Shown in pieces: positions 33,997-42,800 of a DNA stretch of 45,081 nt. The notes under the pieces are model-generated. The model ran no database searches and was not told where the DNA came from. It saw nothing but the letters and a program-made list of their open reading frames with translations. Position 1 is the first letter of the stretch, and each line of letters starts with the position of its first letter. The DNA is taken from NCBI GenBank assembly GCA_031256445.1, contig JAIRQN010000095.1:1-45081 (forward strand), written 5' to 3'. The translations under genes and the position numbers were made by a program. The stretch is from Treponema sp. (GTDB taxonomy: Bacteria; Spirochaetota; Spirochaetia; Treponematales; Breznakiellaceae).

Positions 33997-35072
33997 TCAG
34001 ACGCACCGCTCAGGATATTCAGGCGCTGACCGGCGGAGATAAAATGCTGTCCTTCCATAATAAATATTCTGTCACGCAGTTCAGAAGGAATCTGAAAAAA
34101 ATCGCTGTTGAAAAATTCCGGAGTTAAATTCATATCCTGGGCTTTTTTTTCTTCTGTGACATACCAGAGTTTATTCCCGGATGCCATAACCCTGAACGGC
34201 AGGAAATACACTTCATTTCTTTCATCAAGCGTAAAGATAACATTAACGAACATGCCGGGACGCAGCCCGTAAGCCGCGCCCTGCGGGATTTTATATTCGA
34301 CCATAAAGCTTCTGTTTTCAGGGGACACATAAGGAGCGAGGCTTAATGGCTTTAAAGTAAATGTGCCTTCATCTCCCAGAGCCGGCACATGAATACGAAC
34401 CGGCATTGTCTCCCAGTTTTCTGTAAAAAACCTGTAATGTATTTCCGGAATTGCGGCTTTTATCCGCAAGTCGTTAAGATCGCCCAGGGTTACAAGCGGC
34501 GTTCCGGCGCTGACAAGGCTGCCTTCGGTGCCGTGGCGCATCAGCACTGACGCGGTCATCGGAGCGCGGATTTTTGTATAATCAAGGTTGAGCTGCGCCA
34601 GTTCAAACTGCGCCCTGGCGATTTCAAAGGACATTCTTGCTTCCTCATAACTCTGGCGGGATATCCCCTGACCTTCATAGATTTGCCTTATCCTTTCGTA
34701 TGTGGAGCGGGCGGTAATAAAACCGGACTGCGCCTGTAAAAACGTGAGTTCATACGGCGCCGAATCCACCTGCGCGATGATTTGGTTTTCCTTTACCTCA
34801 TCGCCAGCTTTAACATTTAACATAATAAGAGTGCCGTTGACACGCGGAACAAGGGTTATAAGACGGCCGGTTTCTACCTGGCCGGAAATACGCAGGGTTT
34901 TTTCCAGGCTGCCGAAAGCCGGCCTGACAGTTATTACGGGAGCCATGAATTCATCTTCGATTGCGGTTTCTTTGCCGGCAATTGACAAAAATATTATTAC
35001 AGTTAAAAGCGCCAGAACTGCAAAAATAATTATTTTAACGGGCGATATTTTGTTTTTTTCGGTTAAGCGCAT
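33993..35072 (-). CDS. RND membrane-fusion protein (periplasmic adaptor)
   Basis: A 359-residue HlyD/AcrA-type adaptor. A single N-terminal anchor (KIIIFAVLALLTVIIFLSIA) is followed by a lipoyl half (LVPRVNGTLIMLNVKAGDEV), a short alpha-hairpin (AQSGFITARSTYERIRQIYEG; EARMSFEIARAQFELAQLNL), the second lipoyl half (LDYTKIRAPMTASVLMRHG) and beta-barrel parts (RPGMFVNVIFTLDE). It is coupled by ATGA to the RND pump and lies 12 bp after the chromate-transporter pair, with only a weak AGGA before its ATG. It would bridge the pump to an outer-membrane channel. Confidence 0.93.
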   Translation of the reverse strand: MRLTEKNKISPVKIIIFAVLALLTVIIFLSIAGKETAIEDEFMAPVITVRPAFGSLEKTLRISGQVETGRLITLVPRVNGTLIMLNVKAGDEVKENQIIAQVDSAPYELTFLQAQSGFITARSTYERIRQIYEGQGISRQSYEEARMSFEIARAQFELAQLNLDYTKIRAPMTASVLMRHGTEGSLVSAGTPLVTLGDLNDLRIKAAIPEIHYRFFTENWETMPVRIHVPALGDEGTFTLKPLSLAPYVSPENRSFMVEYKIPQGAAYGLRPGMFVNVIFTLDERNEVYFLPFRVMASGNKLWYVTEEKKAQDMNLTPEFFNSDFFQIPSELRDRIFIMEGQHFISAGQRLNILSGASE

Positions 35073-35084
35073 TTTTACAAGGTC

Positions 35085-35636
35085 CTATAATCTTAATAAT
35101 ATTCCAACAGCCGCTCCTATGGCAATATATATAACAGGATGGCCTTTTAATTTTAAAATCGCAGCAAAAATAATCAGCAAAATGACGCCTTCCCTGACGC
35201 GCAGGGAATTATGCCAAAAAGGAGCGTCTTTGACATAAAGAGCGAGTTTTAGAGCCAAAAAAAACGCTGACGCAAGAAGCCCCAAAGATGCCGGCCGGAG
35301 CCCTGAAAAAACAGAAACAGCGATTTTATTTTCCTTAAATGATTTCATAATAACAGATAAAATAATTATTACTATTATGGCGGGACTGACAATCCCGGCA
35401 GCCGCTATAATGCCGCCTGTTATGCCGGCTGCCCGAAAACCGCACAGAACCGCCATGTTTACTCCGATAGGACCGGGAGATGATTGGGCTATTGCCAGAA
35501 AATTTCCGACCGTTTCATGATTCAGCCATTCATATTTATCCGCCATTTTGAAAAGGAAAGGAAGGGTAGCAAGTCCTCCGCCCGCGGCAAACAGGCCTGT
35601 TTTAAAAAATTCCAGATAAAGGATGAACAGGTTCAA
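35085..35636 (-). CDS. chrA: Chromate transporter family, second half-size subunit
   Basis: A 183-residue membrane protein of the ChrA family, half-length, as in two-gene systems. Conserved stretches are GLFAAGGGLATLPFLF and FLAIAQSSPGPIGVNMAVLC. It starts at a TTG that shares bases with the upstream TGA (TTGA overlap), with AAGGAAA upstream. Two half-size proteins usually act together and are needed jointly. ChrA members export chromate or take part in sulfate-like anion transport; which applies here is unknown. Coupling to an RND system 12 bp downstream is unusual. Confidence 0.88.
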   Translation of the reverse strand: MNLFILYLEFFKTGLFAAGGGLATLPFLFKMADKYEWLNHETVGNFLAIAQSSPGPIGVNMAVLCGFRAAGITGGIIAAAGIVSPAIIVIIILSVIMKSFKENKIAVSVFSGLRPASLGLLASAFFLALKLALYVKDAPFWHNSLRVREGVILLIIFAAILKLKGHPVIYIAIGAAVGILLRL

Positions 35637-36217
35637 TTTCCGCTTTCCTTTTCCTTATTTTCTTTTTTTTTCAAACGGATATCCGGACGGAAAAAAACAA
35701 GACCGGCAAGCGCGCCGCCGATAATGATCAGAACAGGAGAAGGGCTGAACGCAGCCGACAGTATAAAAACACAGGCAAAAATTACCGCCGATTTATAGTT
35801 TTGAGTAACGCTTTTGCGCAGTTTGACAATTGTATCCAGAATAAGTGCGCAGACCGCAAGCCTGATGCCTGTAAAAGCATGCTGAATAATTTCATAATCG
35901 GCAAACCGGTCAAAAAAAACGGAAATAATTATCATTAGCGCCGCGCCCGGAATTATTAACCCTATTGTGGCGATTATTCCGCCTGCAATCCCTTTTCGTT
36001 TATACCCGGCAAAAGTCGCGACATTAACCGCAATTATTCCCGGCGTAATCTGGGCAATGGCAAAATAATCCATTACTTCGTCCATGCTTATCCATCTGCG
36101 TTTTTTTATCAGCTCACGCTGAATCACGGGAATAATCGCGTATCCGCCGCCGAATAATGACGCCCCTATAACGATAAAACAACGGAATAATTCAAAATAT
36201 TCTTTTATAATTTTTAT
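35633..36217 (-). CDS. chrA: Chromate transporter family, first half-size subunit with non-canonical start
   Basis: The conventional frame begins at a GTG at 36127, but the conserved first helix and glycine motif lie upstream in frame: IIKEYFELFRCFIVIGASLF and FGGGYAIIPVIQREL. The frame extends only to a TAA at 36226-36224. Between them are the codons GGG CGG ATA AAA ATT ATA AAA. The likely start is therefore ATA (36217) or ATT (36211) after the AAGGG site, giving about 194 residues. The rest shows FAIAQITPGIIAVNVATFAG and four or five further helices. It heads the operon of both ChrA halves, the adaptor and the RND pump. An ATG changed to ATA, giving the reading MKIIKEYF, would explain the sequence. 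Confidence 0.75.
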   Translation of the reverse strand: MKIIKEYFELFRCFIVIGASLFGGGYAIIPVIQRELIKKRRWISMDEVMDYFAIAQITPGIIAVNVATFAGYKRKGIAGGIIATIGLIIPGAALMIIISVFFDRFADYEIIQHAFTGIRLAVCALILDTIVKLRKSVTQNYKSAVIFACVFILSAAFSPSPVLIIIGGALAGLVFFRPDIRLKKKENKEKESGN

Positions 36218-36259
36218 CCGCCCTTAAATAACAGTTTCTTTTTTGTATTTAATTAATTC

Positions 36260-36289
36260 AGGATAGGCTTTTTTATAAATAAATGTCAA
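36260..36289 (-). promoter_or_regulatory. Promoter of the chrA-RND operon
   Basis: On the minus strand TTGACA (36289-36284), an 18-nt spacer and TATCCT (36265-36260) precede a leader of about 35-40 nt, in which AAGGG (36225-36221) is the Shine-Dalgarno. This is a normal leader, unlike the 6-nt spacing of the leaderless-type promoters. Confidence 0.55.
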
Positions 36290-36351
36290 GGTAATTTTTT
36301 TTGCGGTTTTTTCAGAAACGCTGTTTAACTGTCATTAATTAAAATATTTTC

Positions 36352-36381
36352 TTGTTTAAGTATATATAAATTGGTTATATT
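36352..36381 (+). promoter_or_regulatory. Promoter of kinase/sugar operon, leaderless geometry
   Basis: TTGTTT (36352-36357), an 18-nt spacer and TATATT (36376-36381) are followed by 6 nt and the ATG at 36388. No Shine-Dalgarno is present. The -35 and spacer make this one of the stronger examples. Confidence 0.6.
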
Positions 36382-36387
36382 GATTAT

Positions 36388-37494
36388 ATGAACAATTTTG
36401 ATTCCATTGATATCGCAAATAAATTTGCAATATTCGGCGAATTTCTGGATGCGCGCTCTTTCGGGAACGGGCATATTAATGATACATTTCAATCCCGGTG
36501 GAATCAGGCCGGTACTATCGTGCGTTATACGCATCAGAGAATCAATGAAAAAATATTTCTGCGCCCTGATAAGGTTATGGAAAATATCCTGAGAGTAACA
36601 ACCCATATTGCCGGGCGAAACCGCGCTGCGGGAATTTATGACCTGAGCAGGAGGTGCCTTACAGTAGTGCCGGCGCGGGACGGCAAACCCTGGGCGCGGG
36701 ACGCGCAGGGAGGCTGGTGGCGGACATATCTGTTCATTGAAGACGCGTACACAAGAGATTCCGCTTCTTCTCCTTCAGAAGCCCGGTTTCTGGGTGAAGG
36801 TATCGGCTGTTTCCAGAAACAGCTTATGGATTTTCCACTGCCCAGGCTGCATGACTCAATTGAAAATTTCCACAATATGGAGAAACGCTACAATCGTTTT
36901 TATGAAATATTGAAAAATGATCCATACGACAGAAAAAAAGACGCGGCTTGCGAGGTTAAATTTTTATTGAATAATGAGGAAAGAGGCTCTATTCTTGTCC
37001 AGGCCCTGAGGGAAGGCCGCATCAGCGAGCGTATTTGCCATAACGACGCAAAAATGAATAATATACTTATTGATAACAAGGACTCAAAAGCCCTGTGTGT
37101 GATAGATCTTGATACAGTCATGCCAGGTTCCAGTCTTTTTGATCTTGGAGATTTAATACGCACAGTTTCAAATACCGCTCAGGAAGATGAGAAAGATGTT
37201 CAAAAAGTCAGTTTCAATGCCGAATTGTTTGAGTGCCTGCTTGAAGGTTATCTGCCGCAAATGCGCGGATTTTTAAATCAGCAGGAAATTGAACTTATAC
37301 CGGAAGCCGGCAGAAATATTACGCAAATTATGGCGCTGCGTTTTCTTGCAGATTATCTGGAAGGAGACCGTTATTTCCGCATCAAAAGGCCGGAGCATAA
37401 TCTTGACAGATGCCGCGCGCAAATCGCCCTGATCAAATCCATGGACATAAACTGTGAAATTGCACGTAACATTGTGCAAAAACTTTCACATTAG
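36388..37494 (+). CDS. APH-fold sugar kinase, NahK-like
   Basis: A 368-residue phosphotransferase of the aminoglycoside-phosphotransferase fold. The catalytic loop is ICHNDAKMNNILID (D220 and N225), followed by the metal-binding CVIDLDTVMPG (D240/D242); FGNGHINDTF is the N-terminal nucleotide loop. The gene leads into a sugar ABC transporter operon. The HINDTF form, the length and this setting fit N-acetylhexosamine 1-kinase (NahK) and related anomeric kinases better than drug resistance. It would phosphorylate an imported sugar at C1. The exact sugar is not readable. It is probably leaderless. Confidence 0.82.
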   Translation: MNNFDSIDIANKFAIFGEFLDARSFGNGHINDTFQSRWNQAGTIVRYTHQRINEKIFLRPDKVMENILRVTTHIAGRNRAAGIYDLSRRCLTVVPARDGKPWARDAQGGWWRTYLFIEDAYTRDSASSPSEARFLGEGIGCFQKQLMDFPLPRLHDSIENFHNMEKRYNRFYEILKNDPYDRKKDAACEVKFLLNNEERGSILVQALREGRISERICHNDAKMNNILIDNKDSKALCVIDLDTVMPGSSLFDLGDLIRTVSNTAQEDEKDVQKVSFNAELFECLLEGYLPQMRGFLNQQEIELIPEAGRNITQIMALRFLADYLEGDRYFRIKRPEHNLDRCRAQIALIKSMDINCEIARNIVQKLSH

Positions 37495-37567
37495 CACATA
37501 ACATCCGCTGAAAATACAAAAACAAATCGTAATCAAAACCTGCGTTTTCCTGTTTTTATACATAATC

Positions 37568-37576
37568 CGTTAAACG
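37568..37576. promoter_or_regulatory. Small palindrome before the binding-protein gene
   Basis: CGTT-A-AACG lies in the 144-bp gap between the kinase and the binding protein, near several AT-rich -10-like words (37557-37566, 37585-37590) without good -35 elements. A sugar-repressor half-site is possible; support is weak. Confidence 0.2.
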
Positions 37577-37638
37577 AATGGATTTATATTGTTTTTATGG
37601 ACATTTGTTCAAAAGAATAATTTATTTGGAGGAAGAAA

Positions 37639-38877
37639 ATGAGAAAGATTTGTTTTTTATTTCTTATTACCGTAATGTTAACGGCTTTTGCGGGGTGTAA
37701 AAAGGGAGACTTCGCGCCAAAACTGGTTTATTGGTCAATGTGGAACGAAGCTGAACCTCAGGGAAGAGTCATTTCCCGCGCCGCGCAGGCGTTTACCGCA
37801 GAAACCGGAATACCGGTAGAGATAAATTTTAACGGCAGGGATATCCGCATGACGCTGCAGCCTGCTCTGGACGCGGGTGAAAAAATTGACATTTTTGACG
37901 AGGACATTGAGAGGGTTGCAAATACATGGGGAAGTTATCTTTTGCCGCTGGATGAGTATGTAAACGCCGTTTATTTAACAACGGGAGGCAGGCCTTACAG
38001 CCATGTAGTAAACGCTACGCTGCTGAATTTGGCGGCGCAGCTGGGTAACGGTTCAATAAAAAATATTCCCTATCAGCCGATGGCCTATGTAGTCATGTAC
38101 AATAAAGATCTCTTTAACCGCGCCGGAATCAGTTCTCTGCCTAAAACATGGAATCAGATGCTTGACGCTTGCGCCAAACTCGCAGGTATCGGCGTTTCAG
38201 GATTCACGGTTGATGACGCGTATATGGCGTGTCTTTTTGGCTATACCATTAACCGTATCGCGGGTCTTGATGCGGCTCTTTCCATGGTTGCAAATAACGA
38301 TTTCTCCGGATCGCAGGTGCTGCGATTTGGGCAGATTTGGGAAAATATGGCGAAGAACGGCTATATTACGGCGGCGTCCGCGGCGAATGTCTGGCCGCAG
38401 GGACAGATCAATGATTTTGCCGCAGGCAAAGCCGCAATGTACCTGAACGGCACATGGCTTCCCAATGAAATCAGGGGAAACGCTCCTGACATGAAATGGG
38501 GTTCTTTCGCGTTCCCGGCGATAGATCCTTCGGGCGACGGAATAACGGCCAATAATTTCGGGGCTCAGAGCTTTGGCATCAATAAAAAAACCAAATACCC
38601 CGATCAGGCATTCCAGTTCATTGTATGGATGACAACGGGCTACTGGGACGTAACGTTAGCTGAAGAAACAATAGGCATCCCGGTCGCGAATGATTCAAGG
38701 TGGCCTGACGCTCTCGCTGAGGCCAGAACGGTAGTGGATAACACTTCCAAACGCCTTCCCTGGGCTGTAGGCATGGAGGACAAGGCGGAGATTAACGCGA
38801 AAATAAAGGAAAATTTCGCAAGGTTAATCAAAGGCGATATTACCGCCTATCAGTTTGCCGAAGCGATGAAGCGTTAA
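37639..38877 (+). CDS. Sugar ABC transporter substrate-binding lipoprotein
   Basis: A 412-residue extracytoplasmic binding protein of the family that includes maltose-type receptors. A lipoprotein signal (MRKICFLFLITVMLTAFAGC) gives a lipidated Cys20. The mature domain starts LVYWSMWNEAEPQG and contains family stretches such as AMYLNGTWLPNEIRG, FGAQSFGINKKTKYPDQAFQ and QFIVWMTT. GGAGGA before the ATG is a canonical Shine-Dalgarno. It precedes two permease genes. The ligand is an oligosaccharide or sugar; together with the kinase and the DUF5107 protein, a host-glycan component is a reasonable guess. Confidence 0.92.
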   Translation: MRKICFLFLITVMLTAFAGCKKGDFAPKLVYWSMWNEAEPQGRVISRAAQAFTAETGIPVEINFNGRDIRMTLQPALDAGEKIDIFDEDIERVANTWGSYLLPLDEYVNAVYLTTGGRPYSHVVNATLLNLAAQLGNGSIKNIPYQPMAYVVMYNKDLFNRAGISSLPKTWNQMLDACAKLAGIGVSGFTVDDAYMACLFGYTINRIAGLDAALSMVANNDFSGSQVLRFGQIWENMAKNGYITAASAANVWPQGQINDFAAGKAAMYLNGTWLPNEIRGNAPDMKWGSFAFPAIDPSGDGITANNFGAQSFGINKKTKYPDQAFQFIVWMTTGYWDVTLAEETIGIPVANDSRWPDALAEARTVVDNTSKRLPWAVGMEDKAEINAKIKENFARLIKGDITAYQFAEAMKR

Positions 38878-38908
38878 CGCGGATTAAAAGGGGCATAAGG
38901 GGAACAGA

Positions 38909-39820
38909 ATGTTAAAACAAAATAAAACTGTAATTGCCGTATTCCTGGCGCCTGCGGTATTGTGTTATTTGATTGTTTTTCTTTATCCTACAGTTCGCAC
39001 CACGGCAATGAGTTTTTTTGCCGTGGAAAGCGTCTCCGATCCTGTTTCTGTCTGGACATTTAACGGAGTTGCCAATTATTTAAAACTCTTTCAAACGCCC
39101 ATTTATATTCAATCTTTGAAGAATATCGGCCGGCTTTGGTTTATCGGAGGATTGGGCGTAATGTTTATGGCTCTTGTTTTCGCTGTTGTGTTAACTGGCA
39201 AAATAAAAGGTTATAAATTTTTCCGCGCCGCGATTTATTTGCCCAATGTGGTAAGCGCTGTGGCAATGGGAACAATGTGGCTGAATTATGTATACAATTC
39301 CGAGTACGGTCTTTTAACATCTGTGCTTGTCTTTTTTGGGGTTGAAGGAGCAAATCAAATCCTGTGGACAGGACCGGGTTTGCGTTTTTGGACAATGCTG
39401 ACCGCTTACTGCTTTGGCATGGTAGGCTACCATATGCTGATTTTTATCAGCGGAATGGAGCAGATACCGGAAGAATATTACGAAGCCGCGCTGATTGAAG
39501 GAGCCGGAACTTTAAGGCGTTTCCTGCTTGTTACGGTTCCTTTTATACGCGGCGTTACGCGGACAAATATTGTCATGTGGACTGTGTTTACTGTGGGATT
39601 CTTTGTCTGGGGCCAGCTTTTCAGCCCTGTAAATCTTTCTTATGACACTGTAGCGCCCATGAATTATATGTATCAGCTTGTCTTTGGCGCGTCTTCCGCG
39701 GCTACGACAGTCCGCGATTCGGGCGCCGGTGCCGCAATCGGGGTGACAATGATGTTATCTGTCATTATAGTATTCCTGGCCGCCAATTGGATTTTCCGCA
39801 GGAATGACATCGAGGTGTAA
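38909..39820 (+). CDS. Sugar ABC transporter permease (MalF/UgpA type)
   Basis: A 303-residue inner-membrane permease with six hydrophobic segments. The first is FLAPAVLCYLIVFLYPTVRT, typical of MalF-like subunits. The cytoplasmic EAA loop, which contacts the ATPase, reads EEYYEAALIEGAGTLRRFLL. AAGGGGAA lies before the ATG. The next permease follows with a 1-bp gap (adjusted start), so the pair is translated together. No ATPase gene is in the operon; a shared MsiK/UgpC-type ATPase from elsewhere would be needed. Confidence 0.93.
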   Translation: MLKQNKTVIAVFLAPAVLCYLIVFLYPTVRTTAMSFFAVESVSDPVSVWTFNGVANYLKLFQTPIYIQSLKNIGRLWFIGGLGVMFMALVFAVVLTGKIKGYKFFRAAIYLPNVVSAVAMGTMWLNYVYNSEYGLLTSVLVFFGVEGANQILWTGPGLRFWTMLTAYCFGMVGYHMLIFISGMEQIPEEYYEAALIEGAGTLRRFLLVTVPFIRGVTRTNIVMWTVFTVGFFVWGQLFSPVNLSYDTVAPMNYMYQLVFGASSAATTVRDSGAGAAIGVTMMLSVIIVFLAANWIFRRNDIEV

Positions 39821-39821
39821 T

Positions 39822-40643
39822 ATGCTTAAAAAAATAAGGTATGTCCTGGTAACAGGATGGGTTGTATTTACATTTGTTTTAATCGGCTGGGTGTTTTTCG
39901 CTTCTCTTTCAACATCTTCTGAAATTTTTTCCGATCATATGTTCGAGTTCAGAAGCGGTTTTCATTTCGACAATTATTTGAAAGCCTGGAATACCCAGAA
40001 GGTTTCGGTTTTCTTCATGAATTCGCTTTTATATACAGCAGTTTCATGCACAGCGATAATTATAATCTCTTCGCCTGCGGCATACGTTCTTTCCAGGTAT
40101 AAATTCCGGGGTAATATAATTATTCAGAATATGTTTATTGCCGCGCTGGGAATTCCTTTAATCATGATTATTATGCCTCTGTTCGGAATAGCTTCGGCCT
40201 TCAGGCTTACCAACAACCGTTTTGTGCTGATGTTTCTGTATACGGCGGTGAATGTGCCGTTCGGTGTTTTTTTTCTTCTCGCCTTTTTTAAAGATTTAAG
40301 CGCAACATACGAAGAAGCGGCGGCAATTGACGGCTGTTCGCCTGTTAAAACATTCTGGAAAATAATGCTGCCTCTGGTTCAGCCCGGACTTGTAACGCTT
40401 ACGGTTTTTACGTTCATCACAATATGGAATGAATTTTTTATGTCCCTGATTTTTGCAAACAGGCCGAATGTCCGTCCTGTCGCCGTAGGACTTTACAATA
40501 TGATTCAATCCATGCGTTATACAGGAGACTGGGGCGGCATGTTCGCAAGCGTTGTTATTGTGTTCCTGCCGACTTTTATCCTTTACATTTTTCTTTCTGA
40601 CAAAATAATAAAAGGGGTAACTGCCGGCGCAATAAAAGGATGA
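39822..40643 (+). CDS. Sugar ABC transporter permease (MalG/UgpE type)
   Basis: A 273-residue partner permease with about six membrane segments. The EAA loop reads EEAAAIDGCSPVKTFWKIML, close to consensus. The ATG at 39822 is preferred over one at 39804 because GAGG lies just ahead and the earlier start would overlap the upstream gene. It ends with DKIIKGVTAGAIKG, the usual MalG-type C-terminus that reaches the ATPase. It forms the channel with the gene immediately upstream. Confidence 0.93.
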   Translation: MLKKIRYVLVTGWVVFTFVLIGWVFFASLSTSSEIFSDHMFEFRSGFHFDNYLKAWNTQKVSVFFMNSLLYTAVSCTAIIIISSPAAYVLSRYKFRGNIIIQNMFIAALGIPLIMIIMPLFGIASAFRLTNNRFVLMFLYTAVNVPFGVFFLLAFFKDLSATYEEAAAIDGCSPVKTFWKIMLPLVQPGLVTLTVFTFITIWNEFFMSLIFANRPNVRPVAVGLYNMIQSMRYTGDWGGMFASVVIVFLPTFILYIFLSDKIIKGVTAGAIKG

Positions 40644-40644
40644 T

Positions 40645-42741
40645 ATGGGTTCTTCCGTTATACGCAATAAAAAAATAAAACTGATAGGTTCGCCCCTTTG
40701 CGCGAAGTCTGATAATGTTTTTACAGAAAATCCCCAGCCGTTTTTCCGCCGGAGCGATCTTGCTGTGGCCGCAGGGCCGAATTTTCCTTGCGATAAAAAA
40801 TGCAGTTTCGGCAGGGAAACAGGTTTCCGTCTTTTGCCTTATACGATGCAGGATCGTTATAACAGGGAACTTGTTGACATGGAATTTACCACTGTCGTCA
40901 TGGAAAACAATTTTCTCAGAGCCGAATTTATACCGGCTCTTGGAGGAAGGATGTGGTCGCTGTTTGATAAAAAAAGAAACAGGGAAGTCCTTTACAAAAA
41001 TCCCGTTTTTCGTCCGGCAAATCTGGCGATCAGGGATGCGTGGTTTTCGGGCGGGATTGAATGGAATATCGGACGTTTGGGACACGCCGCGCATACATGC
41101 TCTCCTGTTTTTGCGGGCGTCTTTGAATCGCAGGGACTGTCAATTCTTCGGTTATGGGAATTTGAAAGACAGAGCAGGCTCTTTTGGCGCGTTGAATTTA
41201 CCCTTCCGGAAGATTCTCCAGCGCTTTTTTCCTATGTAAAAATAGAAAATATTGATGATTACGATAAACCTCTGTACTGGTGGACCAATGCCGCTCTGAA
41301 ACAGACTCCGGGCGTGCGTGTTTTAAGCGCAAGCGATGAAGTGATCTATATCGTTCCCTGCGCGGGAAACATCACTTCAGGATACGTTAAAAACAATCAG
41401 GTTAAAACGATGGATTATGGATGTCTTCCCAAATTGCCTGTCTTACCGGGCAAAGACGCCAGTTACCCGTCCTTATTCTGTCATTCTAACGAGTATTTTT
41501 TTCAGAATGATATCAGTCTTGGCGGCACAGACTGCGATAACAGGAATTGCGTTAACCTGCCATGGGAAGCCGCCGTGTATGAAGATGGTTTTGCCTTTGC
41601 AGAGAAGTCTTCTTTCCCGCTGTTATACAGAAAAATGTTCTGCTGGGGACAGGGAAGAGGAGGCCGGCGCTGGCAGGAATTTCTTTCGATGCCGGGACAG
41701 GAATATTTTGAAGTTCAGGCCGGACTCTCTCCTACGCAGCTTCATACTTCTGACATAGCGGCCGGGCAGACTGTAGAGTGGGTTCAGGCTTTTACATCAA
41801 TTGATGCTGACGATCAGGCTCATCAGGCGAATTACAATGCCGCTTCTGCGTATGTCGCGGGTATTCTGGACAGGCAAATCAGCAATGAAGCGGTTACTGC
41901 GGCGCTTGAGCATGGAAGGAATCGTAGCGGCGTGGAAGCGTTGATTATAAGTATGGGAAGCGGATGGGGATCTCTGGAAATAAACATAAAAAAAAGAATG
42001 CCTTCCGGCCTTTCGTTCCCGGAAGAATCAGTCGGTGAAGAACAGGTGCAATGGGTGCATCTTCTGAAGAAAAACGCTCTTCCCGCGCGATCGCCTGATG
42101 CAGGACCCGGAAGTTTTGTCACCGGCAAAGAATGGGAGTATCTGTTAGGTGCAAGTACTCCAAGGGAGAAGGATTGGCTTACTCCTTATCATTTGGGAGT
42201 GATTTATTTTGAACAAGGTGATGCCAAAAAAGCGGTCATCTCGTGGAAAGAATCTGTCAAAAGGCAGAAAAATGCTTGGGCGTACAGAAATCTTGCTCTT
42301 GCGGCCGCGCGTCTTAATGATATGCAATCAGCGCTGGAATATTACAGACGCTGTATGTTTTTTGACGGCGATCTTTCTTTTGCGGAAGAATATATCCCGC
42401 TTCTTTTGGCATGCGGAAAAGAATCACAGGCCGCATCAGAGCTGGATGCCTGTATAAAAAAGGCCGGTTCTCTGGAAACATTGCCTGTTCCTCTTCTTGA
42501 AGCCGCCGCGCGCATTGCCCTTGAACGCAAAGACAATTCGCTGCTTGACAGAATTTTCGCGCTTGAACAGGCTCATTTACGCGAAGGCGATACGGCTCTT
42601 GTTGAAATATGGCTCGAGCGGGAAATCCGCGGTCTTTGTGGCGCTGGAAAACAGAGAGCCGAAGCTCAAAAACAGGTGCAAAAAGCGTTACACGAAGGCG
42701 TTCTTGTTCCTCCGAAAGGGATCGATTTCAGGATGTTTTAA
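40645..42741 (+). CDS. DUF5107 protein with C-terminal TPR
   Basis: A 698-residue protein. After about 75 residues, a galactose-mutarotase-like DUF5107 region opens with MENNFLRAEFIPALGGRMWS and continues AIRDAWFSGGIEWNIGRLGH, YWWTNAALKQTPGVRVL and KMFCWGQGRGGRRWQEFLS. C-terminal TPR-like helices include LGVIYFEQGDAKKAVISWKE and NLALAAARLNDMQSALEYYR. There is no signal peptide, so it is probably cytoplasmic. Relatives are often beside carbohydrate ABC transporters and glycosidases; a catalytic role in sugar handling is likely but unproven. The start is 1 bp after the permease stop, with AAGGA ahead. Confidence 0.85.
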   Translation: MGSSVIRNKKIKLIGSPLCAKSDNVFTENPQPFFRRSDLAVAAGPNFPCDKKCSFGRETGFRLLPYTMQDRYNRELVDMEFTTVVMENNFLRAEFIPALGGRMWSLFDKKRNREVLYKNPVFRPANLAIRDAWFSGGIEWNIGRLGHAAHTCSPVFAGVFESQGLSILRLWEFERQSRLFWRVEFTLPEDSPALFSYVKIENIDDYDKPLYWWTNAALKQTPGVRVLSASDEVIYIVPCAGNITSGYVKNNQVKTMDYGCLPKLPVLPGKDASYPSLFCHSNEYFFQNDISLGGTDCDNRNCVNLPWEAAVYEDGFAFAEKSSFPLLYRKMFCWGQGRGGRRWQEFLSMPGQEYFEVQAGLSPTQLHTSDIAAGQTVEWVQAFTSIDADDQAHQANYNAASAYVAGILDRQISNEAVTAALEHGRNRSGVEALIISMGSGWGSLEINIKKRMPSGLSFPEESVGEEQVQWVHLLKKNALPARSPDAGPGSFVTGKEWEYLLGASTPREKDWLTPYHLGVIYFEQGDAKKAVISWKESVKRQKNAWAYRNLALAAARLNDMQSALEYYRRCMFFDGDLSFAEEYIPLLLACGKESQAASELDACIKKAGSLETLPVPLLEAAARIALERKDNSLLDRIFALEQAHLREGDTALVEIWLEREIRGLCGAGKQRAEAQKQVQKALHEGVLVPPKGIDFRMF

Positions 42742-42765
42742 AATTTATATATATTTATTTTAAAA
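42736..42765. terminator. AT-only inverted repeat between the sugar operon and hcp
   Basis: TTTTAAAAT and ATTTTAAAA are perfect inverted arms around a 12-nt AT loop, overlapping the DUF5107 stop. Lacking G-C pairs it would be a poor terminator; it could instead be an operator of hcp. The function is unsure. Confidence 0.3.
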
Positions 42766-42800
42766 CTGTTTTATAAAAAAACATTTTATTGGAGATTGTT

